In this document: one piece after another, positions 8,916 to 18,488 of the stretch
Position numbering within the stretch: the stretch's first letter is position 1
How the letters are laid out: each line of letters begins with the position of its first letter
NCBI GenBank assembly: GCA_022648545.1
Contig: JALCMP010000002.1
Span: forward strand, 1-64,000
Direction: 5' to 3'
DNA: 64,000 nt
From: Bacteroidales bacterium
GTDB lineage: Bacteria; Bacteroidota; Bacteroidia; Bacteroidales; UBA932
Program-made: the position numbers and the translations under genes
The notes under the pieces: model-generated
The model's input: only the letters and a program-made list of their open reading frames with translations
Database searches by the model: none
What the model was told of the DNA's origin: nothing

Positions 8916-8917
8916 GC

Positions 8918-9826
8918 ATGAAAAGGTTTATTATAAACATATTTAAGTTTTCCGCTTTTTTCATATTGATTTTTTTTATATTGAATTTCATATGTAAATT
9001 ATATACGCCTGAAAAAGACAGGTTTCAGTGGAAATATGATGAATTGTTTCATCCTAAGGTAAAAGCAAAATTCGTCATATTCGGCACCTCCAAATCGGCA
9101 CGCGGCATTAATCCCAAAATACTGGAAACCGACAGCCTTTCGGTCTACAATTTTGCCTTCGATTCCTCGAATCCGGAATTCCTCTATTATTTATATACAA
9201 ATCTTTTCAGACATTATTATCCAAAACCAAAATTCATTTTAATGGACGTTACATGGATTATGCTAAATCCTACTATGCCGAGAAAGATAGAACAGGACAG
9301 CAGGTACTTTCCTTTAAAAGATTATTTGTATTTATTTTTTAATACTAAGAAAAAGCATCTGGCTTTTTTTAATCGTTACTATTTGTTTAACAGGGAAGTC
9401 AGCAAATATGGTGAAATTGATATTACTTATAACGGATTTACTCCCATAAACCATATAAAGACCCATGGCTTAACAAAACATGATCGCTCCTTTATACTAA
9501 AATTAAATGATGAAAAGCAATTGGACTATCTGAAATTGCTGCTTGAAGCATTTAAAAAGGATAGTATCAAAACCCTTCTTGTAATAATGCCCGATGATCT
9601 TGATGAGAATATGCAAAATAATCCGGTAATAACAAATGCCGTCCGCAAGCTCAAGGATGTTGCAAAAGACGAAAAGATAGAATTAATAGATTACCGGGAT
9701 TGCATTCATTCGGATTCGCTTTTTTACGACTGGAATCATTTAAACATAAACGGAGCACGAATCATGTCTGAAAAAATACGCAATGATATTGCAAAAAGGA
9801 CGACCCTGTATAAAGATAAGAATTAA
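8918..9826 (+). CDS. SGNH/AlgX-like acyltransferase partner, membrane-anchored
   Basis: This ~302-aa protein starts MKRFIINIFKF with one N-terminal membrane anchor and then shows SGNH-fold motifs: block I-like FGTSKSARG near residue 57 and block V DWNHLNINGARIM near residue 270, giving the Ser and Asp/His expected in the active site. The ATG at 8918 begins 2 bp after the MBOAT stop, much better than an upstream start at 8834 inside that gene. MBOAT plus SGNH pairs perform extracytoplasmic O-acetylation (AlgI/AlgJ/AlgX, PatA/PatB). It ends 4 bp from the convergent cyclase gene. Confidence 0.75.
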   Translation: MKRFIINIFKFSAFFILIFFILNFICKLYTPEKDRFQWKYDELFHPKVKAKFVIFGTSKSARGINPKILETDSLSVYNFAFDSSNPEFLYYLYTNLFRHYYPKPKFILMDVTWIMLNPTMPRKIEQDSRYFPLKDYLYLFFNTKKKHLAFFNRYYLFNREVSKYGEIDITYNGFTPINHIKTHGLTKHDRSFILKLNDEKQLDYLKLLLEAFKKDSIKTLLVIMPDDLDENMQNNPVITNAVRKLKDVAKDEKIELIDYRDCIHSDSLFYDWNHLNINGARIMSEKIRNDIAKRTTLYKDKN

Positions 9827-9830
9827 AAAT

Positions 9831-11705
9831 TCAAGAATTTTCCCACATAATATATGCGGCAATATGACGAATGATATGAAAGACCTTGCCAACTGGATAA
9901 TTTTCAACATCATTTTGCATTTTTTTCCATTCATTAATAATCGACACAACATCAACGTTACGGCCGAAACTCCCGGATTCCATTTCTCTTAAAATATTAT
10001 TCATTTCCTCCGGATAAGCACATAACCTTGCCGTAATGTCGGAACTTTGCTTCCCCTTCTTTTCATTCAGTCTTACAATATCAGGGAGCTTTCCTTTCAT
10101 CATGGAACGCAATATCCATTTATTCATCTTTCCTATGAACAGTTCATTAGGGATTGAAAGAGCACTTTCTATAACACGCGGATCAGCGGTAGGATCACGC
10201 AGCTCGATGCCCAATTCACATCCGGCATATGATCCGCAATGAAGTCTCAGCACGCCGAAATCCAGAATAAGAGATGAATTCTCATTGTGATTTACATAGT
10301 AACGTTTAAATGTGGGATCGAATCCGGATGCCTTCATTTTTTCAGCAAGTCCCAGCGAATCCTCAAATGATTTCATGCAATATGAGTAATTATGCCACGA
10401 TTCACGGCCACATGACATATTTTTATACATATTAGTAACCGGGTTATTTCCATACAAAAGAGGTTTTAACACTTTCTTCTTCACAAGCTTATAAACTCCG
10501 TATCGTTTTAATATCCACGAAGCCGGCATTGCATCTTCAAGACCTGTCCAGGATATAGTGGCATTACCGAATTCTCCCATTAAAAGCGTTCCGTAATTCC
10601 TCTTTGCAACAGTGTTATAGATATCAACTCCCCAATAGGCATTGCCCGCTCCATGGAAAGGTTCACCAAACAAGTCCACTCCTCTTTTTACTCCTTCTAT
10701 GGGGGATATCTCCGTGGAGGTTAAAAAATGAGGATCTATATTGCCGCTTGCTTCTACTATTGCTTTTATAAACGGACTTTCGTCGCCGAAATTATGGTTG
10801 GAGATAGACCTGGATGGAGAAAACCGCGGTACATGGCTGAATGCGGCAAGACGCTTACCCTGCCCTGCAAGATGTTCTGCGGCAAGCATGCAGACCGAAC
10901 TCGAATCCATTCCCCCGCTCAACGTTGCAGCAACAGGCTTGTAAGAACGAAGACGGCATTTTACAGCTTTATTAAAATTATCAAAAAGGTCTTCCACATA
11001 GTCTTCTAACTTTAATCCTTTACGCTCCTTAATCTCTTCATAATTCCAGTAGCGGTTCAACTTCGAATCGTTTTTTGAAACGCTTAAGGTGCGCGATGGC
11101 AAAAGACGCAATATATTTTTAAAGTACGTTTTGTCAAACTCGCCCGGCCAGATTACAAGAAGACGGGCTATCATTAATTCATCGAGCTCTTTCTTTATGA
11201 AAGGCAGAGGCTGCAGGCCTTTGTTGGAAGTGGCGAATGCAACAACCTTGTCGTTAATATAATAATCTATTGAAGTATAATCCCATTTGTCGCGGGCAAT
11301 AAAAAGTTTTTGCGAATCGGTGTGGAATGCCGCAAGCGACCATTTGCCCATGAGTCTGTCAACACAGTCCTCCCCCCATTTCCTGTATGCCAGGAATATA
11401 AGGTTACCGTCCGGAATGTTTTTTTGTTCTTCCGCGGGCACGTTAAGCGGCGCAAACAGTTCGTCCCTGTTGTCTATCCGGCCTTCTGCAACAAAAAGCA
11501 GTTTTTCATCTTCCAGCCATTTGGGCATACACTCGTTTACAGCCTCGGGAGTATTGTAGGTAAGCATATGCCCCATCCCGCAATTTCCATGGACAAGAAA
11601 GGCATGCTTTTCATGAGGGAAGTGTTTTATCCCGCCGTACATTGTTTCAAGTTCGCTGGTAACGGGCTTGCCGTCCCTGTAGAAGATTCCAAAAATTGCA
11701 CTCAT
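9831..11705 (-). CDS. Asparagine-synthetase-like lasso cyclase 1
   Basis: A 624-aa protein with an N-terminal glutamine-amidotransferase-like domain and a C-terminal synthetase domain containing the PP-loop SGGMDSSS (residues 263-270). Residue 2 is Ser where true AsnB has the catalytic Cys2, so glutaminase activity is not expected; this fits lasso cyclases (McjC type), which adenylate the ring Asp/Glu and close the macrolactam. The start is the ATG at 11705 (MSAIFGIFYR), matching its close paralogue at 47660-49540; an ORF start 9 bp upstream is less likely. It converges on the SGNH gene and has its own promoter. No B1/B2 leader-binding or peptidase gene is present nearby. Confidence 0.82.
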   Translation of the reverse strand: MSAIFGIFYRDGKPVTSELETMYGGIKHFPHEKHAFLVHGNCGMGHMLTYNTPEAVNECMPKWLEDEKLLFVAEGRIDNRDELFAPLNVPAEEQKNIPDGNLIFLAYRKWGEDCVDRLMGKWSLAAFHTDSQKLFIARDKWDYTSIDYYINDKVVAFATSNKGLQPLPFIKKELDELMIARLLVIWPGEFDKTYFKNILRLLPSRTLSVSKNDSKLNRYWNYEEIKERKGLKLEDYVEDLFDNFNKAVKCRLRSYKPVAATLSGGMDSSSVCMLAAEHLAGQGKRLAAFSHVPRFSPSRSISNHNFGDESPFIKAIVEASGNIDPHFLTSTEISPIEGVKRGVDLFGEPFHGAGNAYWGVDIYNTVAKRNYGTLLMGEFGNATISWTGLEDAMPASWILKRYGVYKLVKKKVLKPLLYGNNPVTNMYKNMSCGRESWHNYSYCMKSFEDSLGLAEKMKASGFDPTFKRYYVNHNENSSLILDFGVLRLHCGSYAGCELGIELRDPTADPRVIESALSIPNELFIGKMNKWILRSMMKGKLPDIVRLNEKKGKQSSDITARLCAYPEEMNNILREMESGSFGRNVDVVSIINEWKKMQNDVENYPVGKVFHIIRHIAAYIMWENS

Positions 11706-11721
11706 ATATAACAAATTCCGC

Positions 11722-11729
11722 CAAAGATA
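11722..11729 (-). promoter_or_regulatory. -7 box TATCTTTG of lasso cyclase 1
   Basis: On the minus strand TATCTTTG lies only 17 bp before the cyclase ATG, predicting a very short leader of about ten bases. Confidence 0.65.
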
Positions 11730-11819
11730 GGTATAAATAATCTAACAGCATGTTTGTATTAAAGGGAGACAATTAAAATCCTTTTTGCGAATTCACTTTT
11801 GAATCGTAGATTTACTATT

Positions 11820-12899
11820 ATGTACTGGGATAGAATAACGATCAAAACGGATGGAGGCGAAATGGTCCGGGCCATGGCTCCCGTTATAATTTCGGCGAGC
11901 AGGTCGACGGATATTCCGGCCTTCTATTCCGACTGGCTGATCCGTCGCATTAAATTGGGATATGTAAAATGGAAGAATCCGTTCAACGGCGCACCTTCTT
12001 ATGTTTCGTTTGAAAATGCCCGTCTTTTCGTTTTCTGGACCAAGAATCCGGAGCCCATGCTGCAATATCTTCCTTTTCTGGAAAGAAAGGGCTACGGCTA
12101 TTATTTCCAATTTACTCTTAACGATTATGACAATGAGAAGTTCGAACCAGGGGTTCCGGATGTTGGAACAAGGATTGAAACTTTTCAAAAATTGTCCGTC
12201 GGGGTGGGAAAAGAAAAAGTAATATGGCGCTTCGACCCGTTGATCTTAACCGACAGGATTGGCGTGGACGAGCTGCTTAAGAAGATGGAAAGTGTTGGTG
12301 ATCAGCTGAAAGATTACACGCATAAATTGGTATTCAGCTTCGCCGACGTTGGCATTTACAAAAAAGTGCAGAGGAATCTTTGCAATCACGCCATTGCTTA
12401 CAGGGAATTCGACGAGAAGGCAATGAACGAGTTTGCCGCGGGGCTGCAGAAGCTGAACGAAAAGTGGGATTTTGAAATAGGCACCTGCTGCGAGAAAATA
12501 AATCTGGACAGATACGGGATAATTCATAATAAATGCATTGACGACAACCTGATAGCCAGGTTATTCCCCAACGACAAACGGCTTATGGAATTTCTGGGAG
12601 TCCGTACGGAACAATCGGATCTTTTTAGTTGCGGTTCAGATTTCAACTCTGATTCTGATTACGGTTCAATTTGCAGTCTTGACTGCGCTTCCAGACAGAC
12701 CGTTTCAAAAAGGAAAAGCCTAAAAGACAAAGGCCAAAGAGCAGACTGCGGATGCATTACGAGCAAAGACATAGGCCAGTACAACACCTGCCCGCACGAA
12801 TGCGTCTACTGCTACGCAAACACCTCAACGGAAACGGTCAGGAAAAACTACGAACGGCACAAAAAGAATCCAAATAGGGATACGATAACGGGAGAATAA
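11820..12899 (+). CDS. DUF1848 family protein
   Basis: This ~359-aa protein begins MYWDRITIKT and contains the family motifs IISASRSTDIPAFYSDW, FVFWTKNPEPML, a central barrel-like region and a C-terminal cysteine cluster CGCITSKDIGQYNTCPHECVYCYAN. The CPHECVYCYAN segment resembles the CxxxCxxC cluster of radical-SAM enzymes, and DUF1848 proteins are thought to be related to that group, but no activity is established that I know of. An ATG at 11799 would add seven residues; MYWDR looks the better start. The last ~75 residues before the cluster are low-complexity and Ser/Asp-rich (FSCGSDFNSDSDYGS), possibly a local insertion. Confidence 0.75.
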   Translation: MYWDRITIKTDGGEMVRAMAPVIISASRSTDIPAFYSDWLIRRIKLGYVKWKNPFNGAPSYVSFENARLFVFWTKNPEPMLQYLPFLERKGYGYYFQFTLNDYDNEKFEPGVPDVGTRIETFQKLSVGVGKEKVIWRFDPLILTDRIGVDELLKKMESVGDQLKDYTHKLVFSFADVGIYKKVQRNLCNHAIAYREFDEKAMNEFAAGLQKLNEKWDFEIGTCCEKINLDRYGIIHNKCIDDNLIARLFPNDKRLMEFLGVRTEQSDLFSCGSDFNSDSDYGSICSLDCASRQTVSKRKSLKDKGQRADCGCITSKDIGQYNTCPHECVYCYANTSTETVRKNYERHKKNPNRDTITGE

Positions 12900-13023
12900 A
12901 GGAAGAATATTATTACTGCAATTCCCTGTTATTTGTGTAAATTTGTTATTGCGCATCAAAACCCTGACGATAGGAAACCTAAGACTCTTAAAAAATCAAA
13001 TAATTCAATGAAGGTTATCAAAT

Positions 13024-13128
13024 GAACTTTTAAACTTATGAATTACAGATCAGATTCTTAACATCATAAAGGATGAAAAAGAAGTGAGAGGAAAGGCTTT
13101 GGAAATCGTAAAAAAGAATATCGACTAA
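13024..13128 (+). pseudogene. Gene-tail fragment ending ...DQILNIIKDEKEVRGKALE
   Basis: Read in frame this gives ELLNL-stop-ITDQILNIIKDEKEVRGKALEIVKKNI. The same tail recurs at 13522-13632 as ELLTLWLADQIINIIKDEK without the internal stop (TGG there, TGA here). It is a decayed duplicate of that segment. The rest of 12900-13134 shows nothing I recognise. Confidence 0.6.
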
Positions 13129-13134
13129 AAAATA

Positions 13135-13488
13135 ATGAACCAGATAAAACCCACACGCGATAGCGATGCTTTATTTTCACATATAAAAGCTGTTCTCGAC
13201 GAAGCCTGCACAAAAATAAGCCGTTCCGTAAATTCAGCAATGGTGCAGGCATATTGGAACGTTGGCAAGTATATTGTCGAATACGAACAACAGGGGGAAC
13301 AAAGGGCAGAATACGGGAAAAATGTGATCAACGACCTTTCTGCACGTTTGGTAAAAGAATATGGCAATGGCTTTACAGCAACCAACTTACGCTATATGCG
13401 GCAGTTTTATCTTTGTTTTCCAATTTATCACGCACTGCGTGACAAATTAAGTTGGTCTCACTGTCGCACACTGGCATATACCAAATAA
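13135..13488 (+). pseudogene. N-terminal half of a DUF1016/YhcG-type PDDEXK nuclease-like gene
   Basis: The 117 residues match the helical N-terminal domain of DUF1016 (YhcG) proteins: SVNSAMVQAYWNVGKYIVEYEQQG, RAEYGKNVINDLSARLVKEYGNGF, NLRYMRQFY and LSWSHCRTL. The family continues for another ~200 residues with a PD-(D/E)XK nuclease-like domain; here the frame ends right after LSWSHCRTLAYTK. YhcG genes often sit beside type I restriction systems, as here. It may still be translated but the nuclease half is gone. Confidence 0.75.
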
Positions 13489-13521
13489 AAAAAGAATTGA
13501 AACAATTAATATAGAGGAAAA

Positions 13522-13632
13522 AACAAAGACGAACTTTTAACCCTTTGGCTTGCCGACCAAATAATCAATATCATAAAAGATGAAAAGAAATTGGCTGATA
13601 GAGCATTGGATAGGGCTAAAAAAGAAATATAA
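13522..13632 (+). pseudogene. Gene-tail fragment NKDELLTLWLADQIINIIKDEK
   Basis: An open tail of about 36 codons ending in LADRALDRAKKEI-stop, 9 bp before the nuclease gene. No start codon belongs to it, and it is in a different frame from the YhcG fragment. A decayed copy lies at 13024-13128, so the YhcG fragment is bracketed by two related tails. I do not recognise the parent family. Confidence 0.55.
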
Positions 13633-13641
13633 AACGAGAAA

Positions 13642-16600
13642 ATGAACGAAGGTAAAAAACAACATATAAATTTAACTCCATCTGATTTTTACAGGACAAT
13701 ACGCCCCGAATATTTTTCTGATTCAAAGGTCGTTTATGATGTTGTATTGCCTAAGGAACAATTAGAGTTCGAATTATCAAAAATAACGACCAATCAAAAA
13801 GAAGCCGAATTTGAAACACTTTGTAGAAGATTGATTGAAAAAACAATTGCACCAAATCTAATTCCACAAGTAGGACCAACAGGTGGTGGAGATGGGAAAA
13901 CTGATTCTGAAACATATCATGTTTCAGAGTACATATCAGAAAGGTGGTTTATACCTGAAAATGGCTGGAATAAAGATGAGAAATGGGCTTTTGCTTTTAG
14001 TGCAAAGCAAGATTGGAAACCAAAGGCAGCGGGAGATGTTGAAAAAATTTTAGACACCAATCGTGGTTATACTAAAATATTTTTTGTGACAAATCAGACA
14101 CCGTCAAGTAAACAAAAAAAAGATTTCCAAGACGAATATTTAAGAACAAAACATATAGAAGTTACAATACTTGATGGTAAATGGATTATTGAAAAAATAT
14201 ATAACGATAATCTCATTGATATTGCCATTGATTCTTTAAACCTTTCCGATGTATATAAAAACAAAAAAACTGTAATCGGCAAAAACGATATTGAAAAAAA
14301 TAAAAGGTTAGAAGAACTTGAAAAGAACATAACTAATCCTAATAGATATTTTGAGTACGATTTTCAACTTATTGAAGATGCTATTGAATCTGCAACACTT
14401 TCAAGACAATTAGAAAAACAGCGTAGTGAAGTTGAGGGTAAATTTGATAGAGCATTGCGATTCTGCAAAAAATTGAAATCAGAAAAACATTTTATCCGTA
14501 TTTATTATCAATTAGCGTGGACATATCTTTATTATTATAATGATTATAAAAACTTTATTGACAATTACGTAAAATTAAAAAGTTTGATTTCAAACCAATC
14601 TGCCATTGCTGAAATCGAATTGTATTACAATTTATTCAATTCTTTGCAAGGAATGTGTAGCGCAAATTGTAATCTGTCCGATTTTGATATTGATATAAAA
14701 CAGGAGCGACAAACTATATTGTCATTATTAGAAGATGTTTCTAAAAATAAAAATTTGCTATGTTCCGCACTGATAGCAAAAACATTTAAAGTTTTCATCT
14801 TTATTATGGATAGTTTCTCTGAAAAATCAAATCCAGATGAACACTTAAATGAGTTATCGGAACTTTTAAAACAAAGCGTTGGATATATTGACTTCCCGTT
14901 TGATTCTTTTAGGGTGTCTATTGAAAAGATAGGAGAACTTGTCCCGAACAATTCAAGTTTTGACAATTTAGTCGATACGGTTGCCCTCATAAACGAAAAA
15001 CGAACTTCTGAAATTTCTTCGGGACAAATCTTTTTGAAAAGAGGAGGACAAAAACTTATTGCAGGATACGACAAAGAAAGTATTATTTATTTTGGTAAAG
15101 CAGTTCTAAAACTTTCAAAAGAAGAGCATAAATATGAAATGGGGCTCGCAATGAGAGGACTTGGATGGGCATACGAAAAAATGGGGTTGATGTGGGCTTC
15201 AAATAATTGCTATACATCTGCTGCATCTATTGAAATTAGAAAATGGTTTCAAAATGGAGAGATAACAATTCAGTTATATGATTGCATTAAAAATTTAGTG
15301 CAAAACGAAACAATGATTGGACGAATACCACAAATTCTAACTTGGTATGAGTTGTTAAATGTTATCTATCCACAGGTAATGACACAATATAAAGACGAAG
15401 AATTTGGTTTGATTGATGGTTGCTTATCTGTAAGGTTATTAAATACAGATATTGAACAAAGTGATAAATTTTCTATTTTGCCCGATATTTTAGAAAAAAA
15501 CAGCTTGTGGCTTTCTGAAAATGCTTTGTTACATAAACTTGGTTACAGTGAACAAATTTTGCCCGATTATGCAAAAGGCAATATTAAAACCATTGAAGAC
15601 TTAAACAAGTATTTTGAATTAAATGCTCAACAACCATTTACAGAGCAAATGTTATTTGGAACTAATTTATTGGCAGATGATAATATACAGCTTCAATCTA
15701 AGATATTAGGTTGTACTTTTTTTATTTCTTTTCAAGAAGATATAGAACTTCTTTTAGCAGCAGAAACAATATTGGCATTTTTCGAAAGTTTTTTGGCTAC
15801 ATCATTGCAAAATGCTTATGCTTCATCAGAAAAAATAAAGATTCATTTAATTCGTGATGAAGACGAAAATATATTAAGTTTTGAGTACAACGATTCCATT
15901 GATGAGTATCAATTAAAAATAAATAGGCTTGATTATGCAACTGAATTTAGAGATGAATTTAAACTTAAATTTATGGAGTTAGTTGCACATATTTTGAGTA
16001 GAAATATTGTCTTAAAGGATGGTGAAAAAACATTAGAGAATCTATTTAAGAATGAAGAAGTTCACGAAAGACAATCTTTCGTCTTTGAACATAGAAATTT
16101 TACAATGAACATATTAGGCGATAAACCTAAATTATTTTTCGATGCTTGGGAAACAAACGAATGCAAACAATATCCAAATAAAAGGACAGCACCACTAATT
16201 TATAGTCTTCACCCAAACAAAATTTTTGACGAAAAACATCAACCTTCAAAATTAGATTTTAATAGTGCAAAACATTCCGATATACAGGTGGTTTCAATTA
16301 TTGATAATTCACTCTGGGATAAAGCGAAATGGAATGGATTTGGTGTTTTTTTAGATCAGTCTGATAAAAAACTCTTTGGCTTATTTATCGTTTTTCAAGA
16401 TGAAGATGCTGGAAAATCTATTTTTAATAAATGGATTCAAAAATTTGGGAAAGAAGATAAAGAAGACAGTATTAAGATTACAATTATAAAAGGTATTAAT
16501 AAAAATAATCCATTTGAATATCGTGTTCACATCACAAGTGATGTTAAACTTGATAATGTCAAACACAAAGAAAGATATTATATTGTCGCAGCAAGATTTC

Positions 16601-16893
16601 ACACAATGACACCTAATAACCCTAGAAATCTGAATATGATTGAAGCATATTTTAAACAAAACACAAGGTATTTATTGTGCCCGGCAAAAATGATTTATAT
16701 TGGAAATCAGGTAGGACAATCTGAGATTTTCCCTGAAACTTCAATTCTGAAAAATAAAATTGAAATTAAAAATGCTTGGGAAATTGGACTTTATGATATA
16801 GCAAGTAGTGGTATTTTAAAAGATGATAATCCAATAATACCTGATAATATCAAAAATGCACCCGTACTTGAAGTTTTAAAAAATAAAATGTAA
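13642..16893 (+). CDS. Large protein with N-terminal Mrr-like PD-(D/E)XK nuclease domain, unknown defence role
   Basis: This 1083-aa, AT-rich gene encodes an N-terminal restriction-endonuclease-like domain: EFETLC (E57), GGGDGKTD (81-88) and FSAKQDW (119-125, K122) match the E...D...xAK order of Mrr-type nucleases. The rest, ~900 residues, has TPR-like helical pairs (for example EMGLAMRGLGWAYEKMGLMWASNNCYTSA near residue 505-530) and a C-terminal region I do not recognise. No ATPase or HTH is visible. It directly precedes hsdM (29 bp) but is not a known R-M subunit. Base composition is visibly lower in GC than hsdM/hsdR, suggesting separate acquisition. A defence effector that senses through the TPR part is a reasonable guess, no more. 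Confidence 0.7.
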   Translation: MNEGKKQHINLTPSDFYRTIRPEYFSDSKVVYDVVLPKEQLEFELSKITTNQKEAEFETLCRRLIEKTIAPNLIPQVGPTGGGDGKTDSETYHVSEYISERWFIPENGWNKDEKWAFAFSAKQDWKPKAAGDVEKILDTNRGYTKIFFVTNQTPSSKQKKDFQDEYLRTKHIEVTILDGKWIIEKIYNDNLIDIAIDSLNLSDVYKNKKTVIGKNDIEKNKRLEELEKNITNPNRYFEYDFQLIEDAIESATLSRQLEKQRSEVEGKFDRALRFCKKLKSEKHFIRIYYQLAWTYLYYYNDYKNFIDNYVKLKSLISNQSAIAEIELYYNLFNSLQGMCSANCNLSDFDIDIKQERQTILSLLEDVSKNKNLLCSALIAKTFKVFIFIMDSFSEKSNPDEHLNELSELLKQSVGYIDFPFDSFRVSIEKIGELVPNNSSFDNLVDTVALINEKRTSEISSGQIFLKRGGQKLIAGYDKESIIYFGKAVLKLSKEEHKYEMGLAMRGLGWAYEKMGLMWASNNCYTSAASIEIRKWFQNGEITIQLYDCIKNLVQNETMIGRIPQILTWYELLNVIYPQVMTQYKDEEFGLIDGCLSVRLLNTDIEQSDKFSILPDILEKNSLWLSENALLHKLGYSEQILPDYAKGNIKTIEDLNKYFELNAQQPFTEQMLFGTNLLADDNIQLQSKILGCTFFISFQEDIELLLAAETILAFFESFLATSLQNAYASSEKIKIHLIRDEDENILSFEYNDSIDEYQLKINRLDYATEFRDEFKLKFMELVAHILSRNIVLKDGEKTLENLFKNEEVHERQSFVFEHRNFTMNILGDKPKLFFDAWETNECKQYPNKRTAPLIYSLHPNKIFDEKHQPSKLDFNSAKHSDIQVVSIIDNSLWDKAKWNGFGVFLDQSDKKLFGLFIVFQDEDAGKSIFNKWIQKFGKEDKEDSIKITIIKGINKNNPFEYRVHITSDVKLDNVKHKERYYIVAARFHTMTPNNPRNLNMIEAYFKQNTRYLLCPAKMIYIGNQVGQSEIFPETSILKNKIEIKNAWEIGLYDIASSGILKDDNPIIPDNIKNAPVLEVLKNKM

Positions 16894-16922
16894 TAACTCA
16901 AAAATATAATTAACTCACTATA

Positions 16923-18488
16923 ATGACCAAAGAACAGGAACGCGATGAGTTGCATCGCACGATTTGGCAAATTGCCAACGATTTACGGGGGAGTGTGGAT
17001 GGATGGGATTTCAAATCCTATGTATTGGGAATGCTGTTTTACAGGTTTATTTCAGAAAATATAACCAATCATCTTAACAATATAACTCGTGCTGCGCATG
17101 GCAATGAAGACTTTGACTACGCGGAAATAAGTGATCAGATGGCCGAAAATGCACGTCACAGCACTACCGTGGAAAAAGGGTTTTATATTCTGCCGTCGGA
17201 ATTGTTTGAGAATGTAAGAAAGAGAGCAAAAAACGATAAAAATCTGAACGAAACTCTGGAACGTGTTTTCAAGAATATAGAAGGCTCTGCAACAGGATAT
17301 GAAAGCGAAGGCGATTTAAAAGGTTTGTTCGACGATATTGATGTAAACAGCAACAAGCTTGGTTCTACGGTCGCCAAAAGGAACGAACTGCTTGTAAAAA
17401 TACTCAATGCGGTCGGAGATATGAAACTTGGCGAATATCAGGAAAACTCCATTGATACTTTCGGCGATGCATACGAATATCTTATGACGATGTATGCCGG
17501 CAATGCAGGAAAATCCGGAGGGGAATTCTTTACCCCTCAGGAAGTTTCCGAATTACTCGCCGAAATTACCGTAGTAGGGAAAAAGGAAGTTAACAAAGTA
17601 TATGATCCATGCTGCGGTTCAGGTTCTCTTTTGTTAAAATTTGCAAAAGTTTTGGGAAAGGAAAATGTAAGGCAGGGATTTTTCGGACAGGAAATAAATC
17701 TTACGACATATAATCTATGCCGTATAAATATGTTTTTGCACGATATAAACTATGAAAGATTTGATATAGCTCATGGTAATACACTTACGGATCCAAAACA
17801 TTGGGATGACGAGCCGTTCGATGCCATCGTTTCCAATCCGCCATATTCGATCAAATGGGAAGGAGATGCCAATCCTCTTTTAATTAACGATCCGAGGTTT
17901 GCTCCGGCAGGTGTGCTTGCACCGAAGAGTAAAGCCGACCTGGCTTTTACCATGCACATGCTTTCGTGGTTATCGCCTTCCGGAACAGCTGCCATTGTAG
18001 AATTCCCGGGTGTACTTTATCGAGGAGGAGCAGAGAAGAAAATACGTCAATATCTCATAGACAACAATTACATAGACACCGTAATCCAACTTCCGCCAAA
18101 CTTGTTCTTCGGTACAACTATTGCCACCTGCGTTATTATACTCAAAAAAAGCAAAAAGGACAATGCCACATTGTTTATCGATGCATCGAACGAGTTCGTG
18201 CATGAAGGAAATAAAAACAAGCTTTCCGAAGAAAACCGGAAGAAAATACTCAATGCTTTTATAGAACGTAAAAATGATGATTACTTCGTAAAGTTAGTTT
18301 CGAATGCCGACATCGCCAGGAATGATTATAATATAGCTGTCAGCAGTTATGTGGAGCAGAAGGATACGACTGAAAAAGTAGACATCAAAACGCTGAATGC
18401 TCAAATTGCCGATATTGTTGCAAAACAAAACCGACTTCGCTCCGATATAGACAAAATCGTGGATGATCTGGAAGGAGGTGAATTATGA
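16923..18488 (+). CDS. hsdM: Type I restriction-modification DNA methyltransferase, HsdM
   Basis: This 521-aa N6-adenine methyltransferase subunit carries an N-terminal HsdM domain (LHRTIWQIANDLRG...), the AdoMet motif DPCCGSGSL at 228-236 and the catalytic NPPY at 305-308. It forms the M2S trimer with HsdS and, with HsdR, the restriction complex. The stop overlaps the rhuM start by 4 bp (ATGA), so translation is coupled. It heads an operon hsdM-rhuM-hsdS-orf-doc-hsdR. Length and motifs are normal. Confidence 0.96.
   Translation: MTKEQERDELHRTIWQIANDLRGSVDGWDFKSYVLGMLFYRFISENITNHLNNITRAAHGNEDFDYAEISDQMAENARHSTTVEKGFYILPSELFENVRKRAKNDKNLNETLERVFKNIEGSATGYESEGDLKGLFDDIDVNSNKLGSTVAKRNELLVKILNAVGDMKLGEYQENSIDTFGDAYEYLMTMYAGNAGKSGGEFFTPQEVSELLAEITVVGKKEVNKVYDPCCGSGSLLLKFAKVLGKENVRQGFFGQEINLTTYNLCRINMFLHDINYERFDIAHGNTLTDPKHWDDEPFDAIVSNPPYSIKWEGDANPLLINDPRFAPAGVLAPKSKADLAFTMHMLSWLSPSGTAAIVEFPGVLYRGGAEKKIRQYLIDNNYIDTVIQLPPNLFFGTTIATCVIILKKSKKDNATLFIDASNEFVHEGNKNKLSEENRKKILNAFIERKNDDYFVKLVSNADIARNDYNIAVSSYVEQKDTTEKVDIKTLNAQIADIVAKQNRLRSDIDKIVDDLEGGEL

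Noticed and set aside
8834-8917. An upstream extension of the SGNH protein by 28 residues
   Set aside because: It lies inside the MBOAT coding sequence, whereas the ATG at 8918 follows the MBOAT stop and begins a membrane anchor.
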